A stretch of DNA of 42,744 nt, from assembly GCA_017524615.1 (NCBI GenBank), contig JAFXVJ010000053.1:1-42744 (forward strand). Reading direction: 5' to 3'. Below the pieces are notes generated by a model. It did no database searches. It had not been told where the DNA came from and saw only the letters and a program-made list of their open reading frames with translations. Positions 1 through 7,053 of this stretch are shown piece after piece (position 1 is the first letter of the stretch; each line of letters opens with the position of its first letter). Source of the DNA: Clostridia bacterium. Lineage in GTDB: Bacteria > Bacillota > Clostridia > Christensenellales > Aristaeellaceae. A program made the translations under genes and the position numbers.

Positions 1-18
1 CTTGCCAATTTGGATCTT

Positions 19-212
19 ATACTATTCTCAAATAAAATCGGCAAGGAAGATAGACGAAGTTACAATGTCATCCCGACCGAAGCGGAGCGAGAGCGAAGCG
101 GCGTGGAGGGATCTGGAAACTGGGCAATATGCTGCTGGAAGTAATATGTTTCTCAAAGATCCCTCGACTTCGTTCCGCTCTCGCTCCACTCCGCTCGGGA
201 TGACAGGAGCGT
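19..212 (+). repeat. 194-bp inverted repeat, left copy (IR-L)
   Basis: This segment is repeated in inverted orientation at 2957-3150 with only 4 mismatches in 194 positions when aligned by eye. Inside it, two 49-bp arms (66-114 and 157-205) are imperfectly complementary, about 41 of 49 positions, around a 42-nt loop, so each copy could fold into a long hairpin. The arms begin and end with TGTCATCCCGA and its complement. The outer 47 nt (19-65) are not part of the hairpin. This fits a non-autonomous MITE- or REP-like element. No transposase lies nearby. Confidence 0.9.
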
Positions 213-289
213 TTTACTTTTTTTCTTGCTATTTTAATTTGAGTATAGTAGTATTAGAACGCGAATCGTATGACTGTCGATATTTCCCA

Positions 290-318
290 TTGACAAATCG
301 GACGGAAACGAATATAAT
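290..318 (+). promoter_or_regulatory. Consensus sigma-A promoter of the dinB cassette
   Basis: TTGACA (290-295) and TATAAT (313-318) are both perfect consensus hexamers separated by exactly 17 nt. The expected transcription start, near 325, lies just upstream of a LexA box. So strong a promoter fits a gene held off by a repressor. Confidence 0.88.
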
Positions 319-330
319 TCAAATCGAAAC

Positions 331-346
331 AAGAACATGTGTTCTT
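331..346 (+). promoter_or_regulatory. LexA (SOS) operator upstream of dinB
   Basis: AAGAACATGTGTTCTT contains GAAC-N4-GTTC, the core of the Gram-positive LexA (DinR) box CGAACNNNNGTTCG, with perfectly symmetric 6-bp arms. It lies a few bases downstream of the predicted transcription start, where bound repressor would block initiation or early elongation. This marks the following three genes as probable SOS genes. Confidence 0.85.
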
Positions 347-370
347 ATTATCGTGTGAAGGTGAGAAACA

Positions 371-1618
371 GTGAACAGGGTCATTCTGCACGTGGACGCC
401 AATTGCTTTTATGCCTCCGTGGAATGCCTGTATCATCCGTCCATCCGCACGAAGCCCGTGGCGGTGTGTGGCGATCCCGAAGCGCGGCACGGCATTGTTC
501 TGACGGCGAATTATCCCGCAAAGCGCATGGGCGTCAGGGTAGGGCAAGCCATTTGGCAGGCGAAACAAACCTGCGCAGGGCTGGTGACAGTGCCGCCGCA
601 TTACGACCTGTACGTGCATTTTTCCCGCATGATGCGTGCCATCTGGGAGGAATACTCCGATCGGGTGGAAGCCTTCGGGCTGGACGAAAACTGGCTGGAC
701 GTATCCGACGAAGTAAAAAGCATCCGTCAGGGAAAGCTGCTGGCGGATAAGCTGCGGGAGCGGGTGAAGAACGAATTGGGGATCACCGTTTCCGTGGGCG
801 TGGCGGACAACAAGATTTTTGCCAAGCTGGGCAGCGACTTCAAAAAGCCAGACGGCACCACGGCCATTTTCCCCGAAACCTTCCAGGAAACGATCTGGCC
901 CCTGCCCGCCGGGGATCTGCTGTACGTGGGCCCCGCCACCGCAAAAAAGCTCGCCAGGCTCAACATCTGCACCATCGGGGATCTGGCGAGAGCGGATGAC
1001 GGGCTGCTGAAAACGACGCTGGGCAAAAACGGCCTGCTCCTGCAGGCGTTCGCCCTGGGGCTGGATCTGTCCCCCGTGATGCCGATTGCCGCCGCGGCGG
1101 CCATCAAATCCATTGGCAACAGCACCACCACGCCCCACGACATTCAGACGGCGGAGGACGCCAAATGCGTGTATTACCTGCTGGCGGAAAGCGTAGGGGC
1201 GCGGCTGCGGGAACACGGCTTTCGCGCCCGCTGCGTCAGCATATCCGCGCGCACGACAGCGCTGTATACCTCCGGCTGTCAAACCATGCTGGACGCGCCC
1301 ACGGATATTACCTCGGAAATCGCCGAAACGGCTTACCGCCTTTTCATGGAGCGCTTCACGGCCGATCTTCCGCTGCGGAGCGTGGGCATTTCCTGCTCGC
1401 ATCTTACTCCCGCGTCCGCCCCGATGCAGCTGTCTTTTGTGGAAGATCCTGCCGTACGCATCAGGAAAGAACGCCTGGATCAGGCGATTGACGATCTGCG
1501 GCGGAGGTACGGGCACAATGTGGTCCAGCGCGGCGTCGTTTTGATGGATTCCTCTTTTGCGGCGCTGAAACCCAAGGAAGACCATACGATCCATCCCGTG
1601 CCATTCTTCGCGGGATAA
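371..1618 (+). CDS. dinB: Y-family DNA polymerase (DinB / Pol IV type)
   Basis: This is a 415-residue translesion DNA polymerase that copies past damaged template bases with low fidelity. The N-terminus carries the catalytic motif HVDANCFYASVE (about residues 6-17), and a second acidic motif, GLDENWLDV, lies near residue 100. Helix-hairpin-helix and little-finger regions follow; the length is normal for DinB. The start is GTG at 371, chosen because AAGGTGAG sits 6 nt upstream and the protein then begins MNRVILHVDANC. A consensus promoter and LexA box precede it. It heads a probable three-gene unit with a small partner protein (15-nt gap) and a YedK/HMCES-like gene. Family assignment is firm; the SOS regulation is inferred from the operator. 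Confidence 0.95.
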   Translation: MNRVILHVDANCFYASVECLYHPSIRTKPVAVCGDPEARHGIVLTANYPAKRMGVRVGQAIWQAKQTCAGLVTVPPHYDLYVHFSRMMRAIWEEYSDRVEAFGLDENWLDVSDEVKSIRQGKLLADKLRERVKNELGITVSVGVADNKIFAKLGSDFKKPDGTTAIFPETFQETIWPLPAGDLLYVGPATAKKLARLNICTIGDLARADDGLLKTTLGKNGLLLQAFALGLDLSPVMPIAAAAAIKSIGNSTTTPHDIQTAEDAKCVYYLLAESVGARLREHGFRARCVSISARTTALYTSGCQTMLDAPTDITSEIAETAYRLFMERFTADLPLRSVGISCSHLTPASAPMQLSFVEDPAVRIRKERLDQAIDDLRRRYGHNVVQRGVVLMDSSFAALKPKEDHTIHPVPFFAG

Positions 1619-1633
1619 AGGGGGGAAGCAGCC

Positions 1634-1882
1634 ATGGATTTTCCGGAAGAGCATAAGGAATATGTGAAGGTGCGGGCGGATTTCATGCCCGACGGGCGTA
1701 TCATTCCGCTGATGTTCAAAACGGAGGACGGACAGAAAACGGTCATTGACCGTGTGGTGGATATTCGCATGGCCCCCGCCCTGAAAGCGGGGGGACAGGG
1801 CATGCGCTATACCTGCCGCATTGGGGAGAACATGATCTATCTCTTTCACGACCGCGATTTTTGGTTCGTGGAAGAAATCTGA
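1634..1882 (+). CDS. Small conserved protein linked to Y-family polymerase
   Basis: This is an 82-residue soluble acidic protein with no signal peptide or membrane segment. A good ribosome site (GGGGGAAG) precedes its ATG, 15 nt after dinB. Recognisable stretches are an N-terminal strand-rich half (VKVRADFMPDGRIIPLMF), a central IDRVVDIR, a glycine-rich KAGGQGMRYTCRI, and a C-terminal WFVEE. Similar short proteins following a dinB-type gene in Clostridia are recalled from general knowledge, but no function is known to me. It is not a YolD protein by appearance. Position suggests a polymerase accessory or regulator; that is inference. Confidence 0.8.
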   Translation: MDFPEEHKEYVKVRADFMPDGRIIPLMFKTEDGQKTVIDRVVDIRMAPALKAGGQGMRYTCRIGENMIYLFHDRDFWFVEEI

Positions 1883-1933
1883 ATTCTTGCGGATTCTTTT
1901 TTGAAATGCTATGATAAAACAGGGGTGGAAACG

Positions 1934-2605
1934 ATGTGCGGACGGTTTTTTATCGCCGAAGAGGGCGAGGATGCATTGCTGGCCATGATGATTGAGGAAG
2001 CCTCCAAACGTCAGCGGGCCATCACGGGGGAAAGCGCCATAGCCCGCGGCGAAGTGTTTCCTTCCGCCACGGTGGCGGCATTCGCGATGGGAAGGAACGG
2101 CGGGATCGGTTCCTATCCGCTGCAATGGGGCTTCCATCGGCCCGACGGGAAGGGACTGATTATCAATACCCGAAGCGAAACGGCGCTGGAAAAGCCGATG
2201 TTCAGGGCATCCATGCTGGAGCGCCGCTGCCTGATCCCCTGCTCCTGGTACTTTGAATGGGAGGTCAGGGACGCCCGATCGGGCCCGGATGGTCCCTCCT
2301 TGCAAATCCAGCGTGACGCCCTCCCCCGGGGGAAAAGCAAAAGCGCGCTGAAAATCAGGTATGCCATCCGTCCCAGACAGGCGGGGCTGATGTATCTGGC
2401 GGCGATCTATCGCTATGAGGAAGGGCTGCGGCTGCCCGTTTTCTCCGTTCTGACGTGCGAACCCGCGCGGGAAATCGCCTTTATTCATGACCGCATGCCC
2501 GTCATTTTTTCCGACGCCACGCGCCGCGCCTGGCTGGACCGCGGGGCTGACCCGCGGGAAGCGATGAAGCTGTGCGAGAAAGAAATGGTTTTTCATACCG
2601 CGTAA
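1934..2605 (+). CDS. SOS response-associated peptidase / HMCES-YedK abasic-site shield
   Basis: This 223-residue SRAP-domain protein belongs to the family that crosslinks covalently to abasic sites in single-stranded DNA and shields them. The ATG at 1934 is chosen so that the protein begins MCGRF: the family needs Cys2 exposed after methionine removal. Other family motifs are INTRSETALEKPMF, CLIPCSWYFEWE (conserved Glu) and FIHDRMPV (conserved His). It lies about 50 nt after the small dinB-linked gene and is probably co-transcribed under LexA. Pairing a bypass polymerase with an abasic-site protein makes biochemical sense, since the two act on the same lesion. Confidence 0.93.
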   Translation: MCGRFFIAEEGEDALLAMMIEEASKRQRAITGESAIARGEVFPSATVAAFAMGRNGGIGSYPLQWGFHRPDGKGLIINTRSETALEKPMFRASMLERRCLIPCSWYFEWEVRDARSGPDGPSLQIQRDALPRGKSKSALKIRYAIRPRQAGLMYLAAIYRYEEGLRLPVFSVLTCEPAREIAFIHDRMPVIFSDATRRAWLDRGADPREAMKLCEKEMVFHTA

Positions 2606-2665
2606 TACTCATTCTCATCTAAAACACAATTTGCAAAGGGTGACAAAAGAACGGGAGGACGAGGC

Positions 2666-2727
2666 AGGGGCCTTCGCGGCCCCTGAACCCCGCGCCAGGG
2701 AACGATCCCATGGACCCGCTCCTGGCG
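2666..2727 (+). other. Two tandem GC-rich hairpins after the SRAP gene
   Basis: AGGGGCC (2666-2672) pairs with GGCCCCT (2678-2684) around a 5-nt loop. CGCCAGG (2693-2699) pairs with CCTGGCG (2721-2727). No open frame with a ribosome site uses this segment convincingly. It may be a dispersed intergenic repeat or a structured 3' untranslated region; there is no direct evidence for a separate RNA gene. Confidence 0.45.
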
Positions 2728-2842
2728 AAGCTGCTTGACCGATAGAACCAAGAAAATGTCGCGTGTTGCGCTGGGAATACGAATGTTTGGGGCTTTTGGC
2801 TCAATGAAAGCCAGAGAAGGGCCTATTGCACTATACTCCAAG

Positions 2843-2881
2843 AAAAAACGGAGTTGTTCTCTCGAACTTCTCCGTTTTTTT
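2843..2881 (+). terminator. Intrinsic terminator of the dinB cassette
   Basis: AAAAAACGGAG (2843-2853) pairs perfectly with CTCCGTTTTTT (2870-2880), giving an 11-bp stem that ends in a T run. The flanking A and T runs make it usable in both directions. It lies inside the inverted repeats and closes the cassette transcript. Confidence 0.85.
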
Positions 2882-2956
2882 GTTGGGGCTTAGTGCAACA
2901 GCCCCCTTTTTTGCTGTCCGCGTGTGAGAATCAGGGCACTTTGATATCCGTCCAGC

Positions 2957-3150
2957 ACGCTCCTGTCATCCCGAGCGGAGTGGAGCGAGAGCGGAACGAA
3001 GTCGAGGAATCTTTGAGAAACAGATTACTTCCAGCAGCATATTGCCCAGTTTCCAGATCCCTCCACTCCGCTTCGCTCTCGCTCCGCTTCGGTCGGGATG
3101 ACATTGTAACTTCGTCTGTCTTCCTTGCCGATTTTATTTGAGAATAGTAT
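2957..3150 (-). repeat. 194-bp inverted repeat, right copy (IR-R)
   Basis: This is the reverse complement of 19-212 with four substitutions: one in the outer tail, one in the left arm, one in the loop and one in the right arm. It lies between the cassette terminator and the promoter of the sugar operon. The arms of its internal hairpin again begin TGTCATCCCGA. The pair encloses 2744 bp holding the whole SOS cassette, including its promoter, operator and terminator. Confidence 0.9.
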
Positions 3151-3233
3151 GAGCGTCAATGAAGAGAAAATTAAAACGAGTGCTGAATTGCAGCCCTGCG
3201 CAGCGCGAAGCGCCCACGCGGGCGCTGGGCCGG

Positions 3234-3262
3234 TTGCGTTTTCTGTGAGGACATGCTATAAT
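3234..3262 (+). promoter_or_regulatory. Sigma-A promoter of the kinase/amylosucrase operon
   Basis: TTGCGT (3234-3239) and TATAAT (3257-3262) are 17 nt apart, and TG sits one base before the -10 box, an extended -10. The leader is about 40 nt. It lies 83 bp outside the right inverted repeat, so this operon does not depend on the cassette. Confidence 0.82.
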
Positions 3263-3311
3263 CAGATACAGGTGTCAGACAGAGTTAAAATCCAAAGAAG
3301 AAGGTGGCGGC

Positions 3312-4256
3312 GTGAAGATTACAACCATCGGTGAAATCCTGATCGACATGACTCAAACGCATATGGACAGCAATGGCGTTCCGCATTTTGCGGCCAATCC
3401 CGGAGGCGCGCCGGCCAATGTGGCGGTGGCGGCGGCCAAATTGGGCGCAGAAGCCGGCTTTGTAGGCTGCGTTGGCGATGATGCCTATGGACGGCTGCTG
3501 CGGGATACCCTGATCCGCTTCGGCGTATCTGTTGACGGGCTGCAGGTGACAAAGCGGGCAAACACCACATTGGCCATTGTAACGGTGGATGCGAAGGGCG
3601 AACGCAGCTTTTCATTCTACCGTAAGCCGGGCGCCGATACCATGATTGATGCGGATCAGGCAATCCGGGCGATCGCGGGAACGGGCCTGCTGCACTTTGG
3701 CAGCGTCAGCCTGACCGATCCTGTGTGCCGGGACGCCGTCGTCAGCACCGTACAGGCGGCCAAGCGGGCGGGGGCGCTGATCACGTACGATCCCAACTAC
3801 CGTGCCGCGCTGTGGGAGCATGAGGATGCCGCCGTGCTGCAGATGCGGGCCGTGCTGCCGCTGTGCGATATCGTGAAGATCAGCGATGAGGAAACCGGGC
3901 TGCTCTGCGGGGTACGGGATCCTGCGGCTGCGCTGGAAAAGATGATGGCATTGGGGGTCCGGCTTGCGGTCGTCACCCTTGGCGCGCACGGGGCCATGTG
4001 GCGCTTCGGCGCACTGACCGGAACGGTGCCCGGCTTTTCCGTGAAAGTGGCGGATACCAACGGCGCGGGCGATACTTTCTTCGGCGCCTTCCTCAGCCGC
4101 ATTGCCGCCCGGGGAGGCCTGGAGGGGCTGCGGGCGGAGGAAATCAGCGCCTGCGTGCGCTTCGCCAACAAGGCCGCATCCATTACCACCAGCCGTCCCG
4201 GCGCGATTCCCGCCATGCCGACGCTGCATGAAGTACAGGAGGGATTGTCCCAATGA
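3312..4256 (+). CDS. PfkB-family sugar kinase, probable fructokinase
   Basis: This is a 314-residue ribokinase-fold kinase that phosphorylates a sugar with ATP in the cytoplasm. The two PfkB signatures are present: NPGGAPANVAVAAAKLG (about residues 29-45) and DTNGAGDTFFGAF near residue 250, with the catalytic Asp in GAGD. The start is GTG at 3312, preceded by AGAAGAAGG; the protein then begins MKITTIGEILIDM, as in bacterial fructokinases. Its stop overlaps the next start (ATGA), so it is translationally coupled to the amylosucrase-like enzyme, which would release fructose. That context supports fructokinase over other PfkB substrates, but specificity is inferred. Confidence 0.87.
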   Translation: MKITTIGEILIDMTQTHMDSNGVPHFAANPGGAPANVAVAAAKLGAEAGFVGCVGDDAYGRLLRDTLIRFGVSVDGLQVTKRANTTLAIVTVDAKGERSFSFYRKPGADTMIDADQAIRAIAGTGLLHFGSVSLTDPVCRDAVVSTVQAAKRAGALITYDPNYRAALWEHEDAAVLQMRAVLPLCDIVKISDEETGLLCGVRDPAAALEKMMALGVRLAVVTLGAHGAMWRFGALTGTVPGFSVKVADTNGAGDTFFGAFLSRIAARGGLEGLRAEEISACVRFANKAASITTSRPGAIPAMPTLHEVQEGLSQ

Positions 4257-6097
4257 AGGATTACTGGAAGCCTGAATTTGCGTCCCGGTTCCGCAGGCAT
4301 GAGAATGAACTGAAGTGGCTGTACTGTGAATTGTACCACAACGATCAGAAAGCCTATGCGTATTTTACCGACATGCTGTACCGCGCCTGGGAACAGCGCC
4401 CCGAGAGCCTGAAAATGATGGACCGCGCCCGGGAGGAATACCCCGACTGGTACAAGGGCCACGATCTGGTGGGCATGCTGATGTACGTGAACGCTTTTGC
4501 CGGCGATCTGAAAGGCGTGCGGAAAAAGCTGGACTATATCTCCGACTGCGGCGTGAACTATCTGCATCTCATGCCCCTGCTGGAAAGCCCCAAGGGCCGC
4601 AGCGACGGCGGCTATGCCGTCAGCGATTTCCGCAGGGTGCAGCCGGAATTGGGCACCATGGAGGATCTGAAAGCCCTGGCGGACGACTGCCACGAGAAGG
4701 GCATCGCCGTGTGCCTGGACTTCGTGATGAATCATACCAGCGAGGATCATGAATGGGCGCGCCGTGCGCGGGCGGGGGAGAAGGAATATCAGGCCCGGTA
4801 TTTCTTCTATGACGACTGGATGATCCCCAACGCCTATGAGCAGACGGTGCCCCAGGTGTTCCCCACCACCGCGCCGGGCAACTTTACCTGGTGCGAAGAA
4901 GCGCAGAAAGTGGTGATGACCACCTTCTATCCCTATCAGTGGGATCTGAACTACGCAAACCCCACCGTGTTCAACGACATGACCGACAACATGCTGAACC
5001 TGTGCAACCACGGCGTGGACATTATCCGCCTGGACGCGGTGCCCTACATCTGGAAGGCCCTGGGCACGCCCTGCCGGAACCTCCCCCAGGTCCATTCCCT
5101 GGTGCGCATGATGCGCATGGTGTGCGAAATCGTGTGCCCGGGAACGCTGCTGCTGGGCGAGGTGGTGATGGAGCCGAGCAAAGTGGTGCCCTATTTTGGC
5201 ACGGTGGAAAAGCCGGAATGCCATCTGCTCTACAATGTGACCACCATGGCCACCATCTGGCACACCGTGGCCACAAGGGATGTGCGGCTGCTGGCCCATC
5301 AGCTCGGGCAGGTGTTCGCCCTGCCCAAGGAATACACGTTCCTCAATTACCTGCGCTGCCACGACGACATCGGCTGGGGGCTGGACTACGGTTTCCTGCG
5401 GCAGTTTGGCCAGGAGGAAGTGCCCCACAAGAAATACCTGAACGATTACCTGACCGGGAAATGGGCCGGCAGTCCGGCCCGGGGCGAACTGTATAACGAC
5501 GATCCGAGGCTGGGCGACGCGCGGCTGTGCGGCACCACGGCATCCCTGTGCGGTATCGAGGCGGCCCGGGCCAGCGGCGATCAGGCGGCCATGGAAACGG
5601 CCATCCGGATGGATGAAACGCTCCATGCATTCATGTTTACCCTCAGCGGCGTGCCCGTTCTGTACAGCGGCGATGAAATCGCCCAGGAAAACGATAACGC
5701 TTATCATGACGATCCCCTGAAGCGGGAGGACAGCCGTTACCTGCACCGGGGCAATCTGGATTGGAAAAAGGCCGCCCTTCGGACCCGAAAGAATACGCCG
5801 GAAGGAAAGGTGTTTTCCGCGATCTGCCGGATGGAAGGCCTGCGCGGCGAGCATCGCGCGTTCGATACGGAGGCGGATACCTGGCTGCTGGACACCGGCA
5901 GCGATCAGGTGCTGGGCATCGGGCGCTATTACCGGGGCGAGCAATTGCTGGCGCTGTTCAATTTCAGCGATCAGGACCGGACAGCCTGGCTCAAGGATGA
6001 AAAAATGTATACCGACCTGATGGACGGCACGGAAAGCGACGCCGGCGCAGTGAAGATCCCCGCGGGAGGATTCCGCTGGCTGCTGCATACATTCTGA
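4253..6097 (+). CDS. GH13 amylosucrase-like glucosyltransferase
   Basis: This 614-residue glycoside hydrolase family 13 enzyme has the helical N-terminal domain typical of amylosucrase (RAWEQRPESLKMMDRAREEYPDW), then the TIM barrel. The family splits sucrose, transfers glucose to a glucan and releases fructose. Visible catalytic residues are nucleophile Asp261 (IIRLDAV), acid/base Glu303 (LLLGEVV) and stabiliser Asp371 (LRCHDDIGW). The -1 subsite pair of amylosucrases is kept: Asp118 in SDGGYAVSDF and the Arg of EDSRYLHRG. No signal peptide is present, so it acts in the cytoplasm. It overlaps the fructokinase by 4 nt and precedes a HAD phosphatase. A sucrose hydrolase activity within the same subfamily is also possible. 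Confidence 0.9.
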   Translation: MKDYWKPEFASRFRRHENELKWLYCELYHNDQKAYAYFTDMLYRAWEQRPESLKMMDRAREEYPDWYKGHDLVGMLMYVNAFAGDLKGVRKKLDYISDCGVNYLHLMPLLESPKGRSDGGYAVSDFRRVQPELGTMEDLKALADDCHEKGIAVCLDFVMNHTSEDHEWARRARAGEKEYQARYFFYDDWMIPNAYEQTVPQVFPTTAPGNFTWCEEAQKVVMTTFYPYQWDLNYANPTVFNDMTDNMLNLCNHGVDIIRLDAVPYIWKALGTPCRNLPQVHSLVRMMRMVCEIVCPGTLLLGEVVMEPSKVVPYFGTVEKPECHLLYNVTTMATIWHTVATRDVRLLAHQLGQVFALPKEYTFLNYLRCHDDIGWGLDYGFLRQFGQEEVPHKKYLNDYLTGKWAGSPARGELYNDDPRLGDARLCGTTASLCGIEAARASGDQAAMETAIRMDETLHAFMFTLSGVPVLYSGDEIAQENDNAYHDDPLKREDSRYLHRGNLDWKKAALRTRKNTPEGKVFSAICRMEGLRGEHRAFDTEADTWLLDTGSDQVLGIGRYYRGEQLLALFNFSDQDRTAWLKDEKMYTDLMDGTESDAGAVKIPAGGFRWLLHTF

Positions 6098-6108
6098 GGA
6101 GGGATCGA

Positions 6109-6933
6109 ATGAAGCGGAAACTGATTTTTCTGGACATCGACGGCACTCTGACGCCGGCCGGGAGCAACTATCCGCCGGAGAGCGCCATGCGGGCCATCCG
6201 CAAAGCCCAGGCCAACGGGCATCTGGTGTTCCTGTGCACCGGGCGCAACCGCGGCATGCTTGCGCCCGTGCTGGCCCTGGGCTTTGAGGGCGCGGTGGCG
6301 GGAGCCGGCGGCCTGGTTTTCGCCGGGGACGAGATCCTGTTCGACTGTCCCATGCCGAAGGAGCAGTTCGAGCTGGGCATGCGGCTTTTAAAGGAGCAGG
6401 GCGTGTTCCGCACCATCGAAGCGCGGGACGTTACCTGGGGCGACGAGGATCTGGGCGATTTCCTGGCCCAAGCGGGGGAAGGCAACAGCGAATTGGTGCG
6501 CTGGCGCAAGGCGCTGGCGGAGCAGCTCAACATCCGCCCCATGCACGAATATGACGGCAGCCCCATCTACAAAATCGTGTTCATGTGCAAAACGGCCGAT
6601 CAGTTGGCTCCCGCGAGGGAAGCGCTGGAGAAGGATTACAATTTCGTGGTGCAGGACGTGGCGGCCCATCAGTGCCTGAACGGGGAACTGATCAACCGGA
6701 AGTTCGACAAGGGCCGGGGCGTCAGGATCGTAGCGGACCATTACGGCATGGATGTGAGCGACACCATCGGTTTCGGCGACAGCATGAACGATCTGGAAAT
6801 GATCGAGACGGTGGGCTATTCCGTCTGCATGGACAACGGCAGCCCCAAGCTGAAAGAAATCAGCGACCTGGTCTGCCCCGCCGTGGAGGCGGACGGCCTG
6901 GCCTGGGCGTTTGAAAAGCTGGGCCTGATCTGA
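6109..6933 (+). CDS. HAD-superfamily (Cof/IIB type) phosphatase
   Basis: This 274-residue hydrolase has motif I DIDGT (nucleophile Asp9, Asp11) in LIFLDIDGTLTP, motif II in FLCTGRN and motif IV GDSMNDLEM near residue 222. A type IIB cap lies between motifs II and III. Such enzymes dephosphorylate sugar phosphates or flavin phosphates. It begins 11 nt after the amylosucrase stop with GAGGAGGGAT as ribosome site, so it is the third gene of that operon. The context suggests a sugar-phosphate substrate. Sucrose-phosphate phosphatases belong to the same broad class, but substrate cannot be read from the sequence. Confidence 0.85.
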   Translation: MKRKLIFLDIDGTLTPAGSNYPPESAMRAIRKAQANGHLVFLCTGRNRGMLAPVLALGFEGAVAGAGGLVFAGDEILFDCPMPKEQFELGMRLLKEQGVFRTIEARDVTWGDEDLGDFLAQAGEGNSELVRWRKALAEQLNIRPMHEYDGSPIYKIVFMCKTADQLAPAREALEKDYNFVVQDVAAHQCLNGELINRKFDKGRGVRIVADHYGMDVSDTIGFGDSMNDLEMIETVGYSVCMDNGSPKLKEISDLVCPAVEADGLAWAFEKLGLI

Positions 6934-6944
6934 AAAAATAAAGA

Positions 6945-6973
6945 TTTACAGAATCGTGCAAATACGGTATAAT
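6945..6973 (+). promoter_or_regulatory. Sigma-A promoter of the PTS permease gene
   Basis: TTTACA (6945-6950) and TATAAT (6968-6973) are separated by 17 nt. The leader of about 75 nt can form a stem between ATCTG (6991-6995) and CAGAT (7018-7022) with CCC/GGG above it. No recognisable antiterminator (RAT) site or catabolite repression site was found, so the means of sugar control is unclear. Confidence 0.8.
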
Positions 6974-7053
6974 AAGAAAAAAGATGTTTGATCTGTCCCG
7001 TTGCCGCCCAGGAAGGGCAGATATGCATCATAAATAGAAAGGATGATCTACCT

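Noticed and set aside
19-212. CRISPR-like or tandem repeat array
   Set aside because: There are only two copies, 2.7 kb apart and inverted, with no spacer structure.
254-2596. Long minus-strand open frame opposite the dinB cassette
   Set aside because: It is a low-complexity His/Gly/Arg/Pro-rich translation with no ribosome site, antisense to three well-supported genes. It follows from GC-biased codon use. The same holds for other long antisense frames, e.g. 3797-6088, 7048-9378, 9723-11513, 22490-24490, 36620-39541 and 39748-42015.
2593-2841. Small minus-strand gene after the SRAP gene
   Set aside because: The translation is arginine- and proline-rich over a hairpin region, lacks a ribosome site and overlaps stable stem-loops.
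6991-7022. RAT antiterminator before the PTS permease
   Set aside because: A short stem exists, but no matching terminator overlaps it and the sequence does not resemble known LicT/SacY targets.
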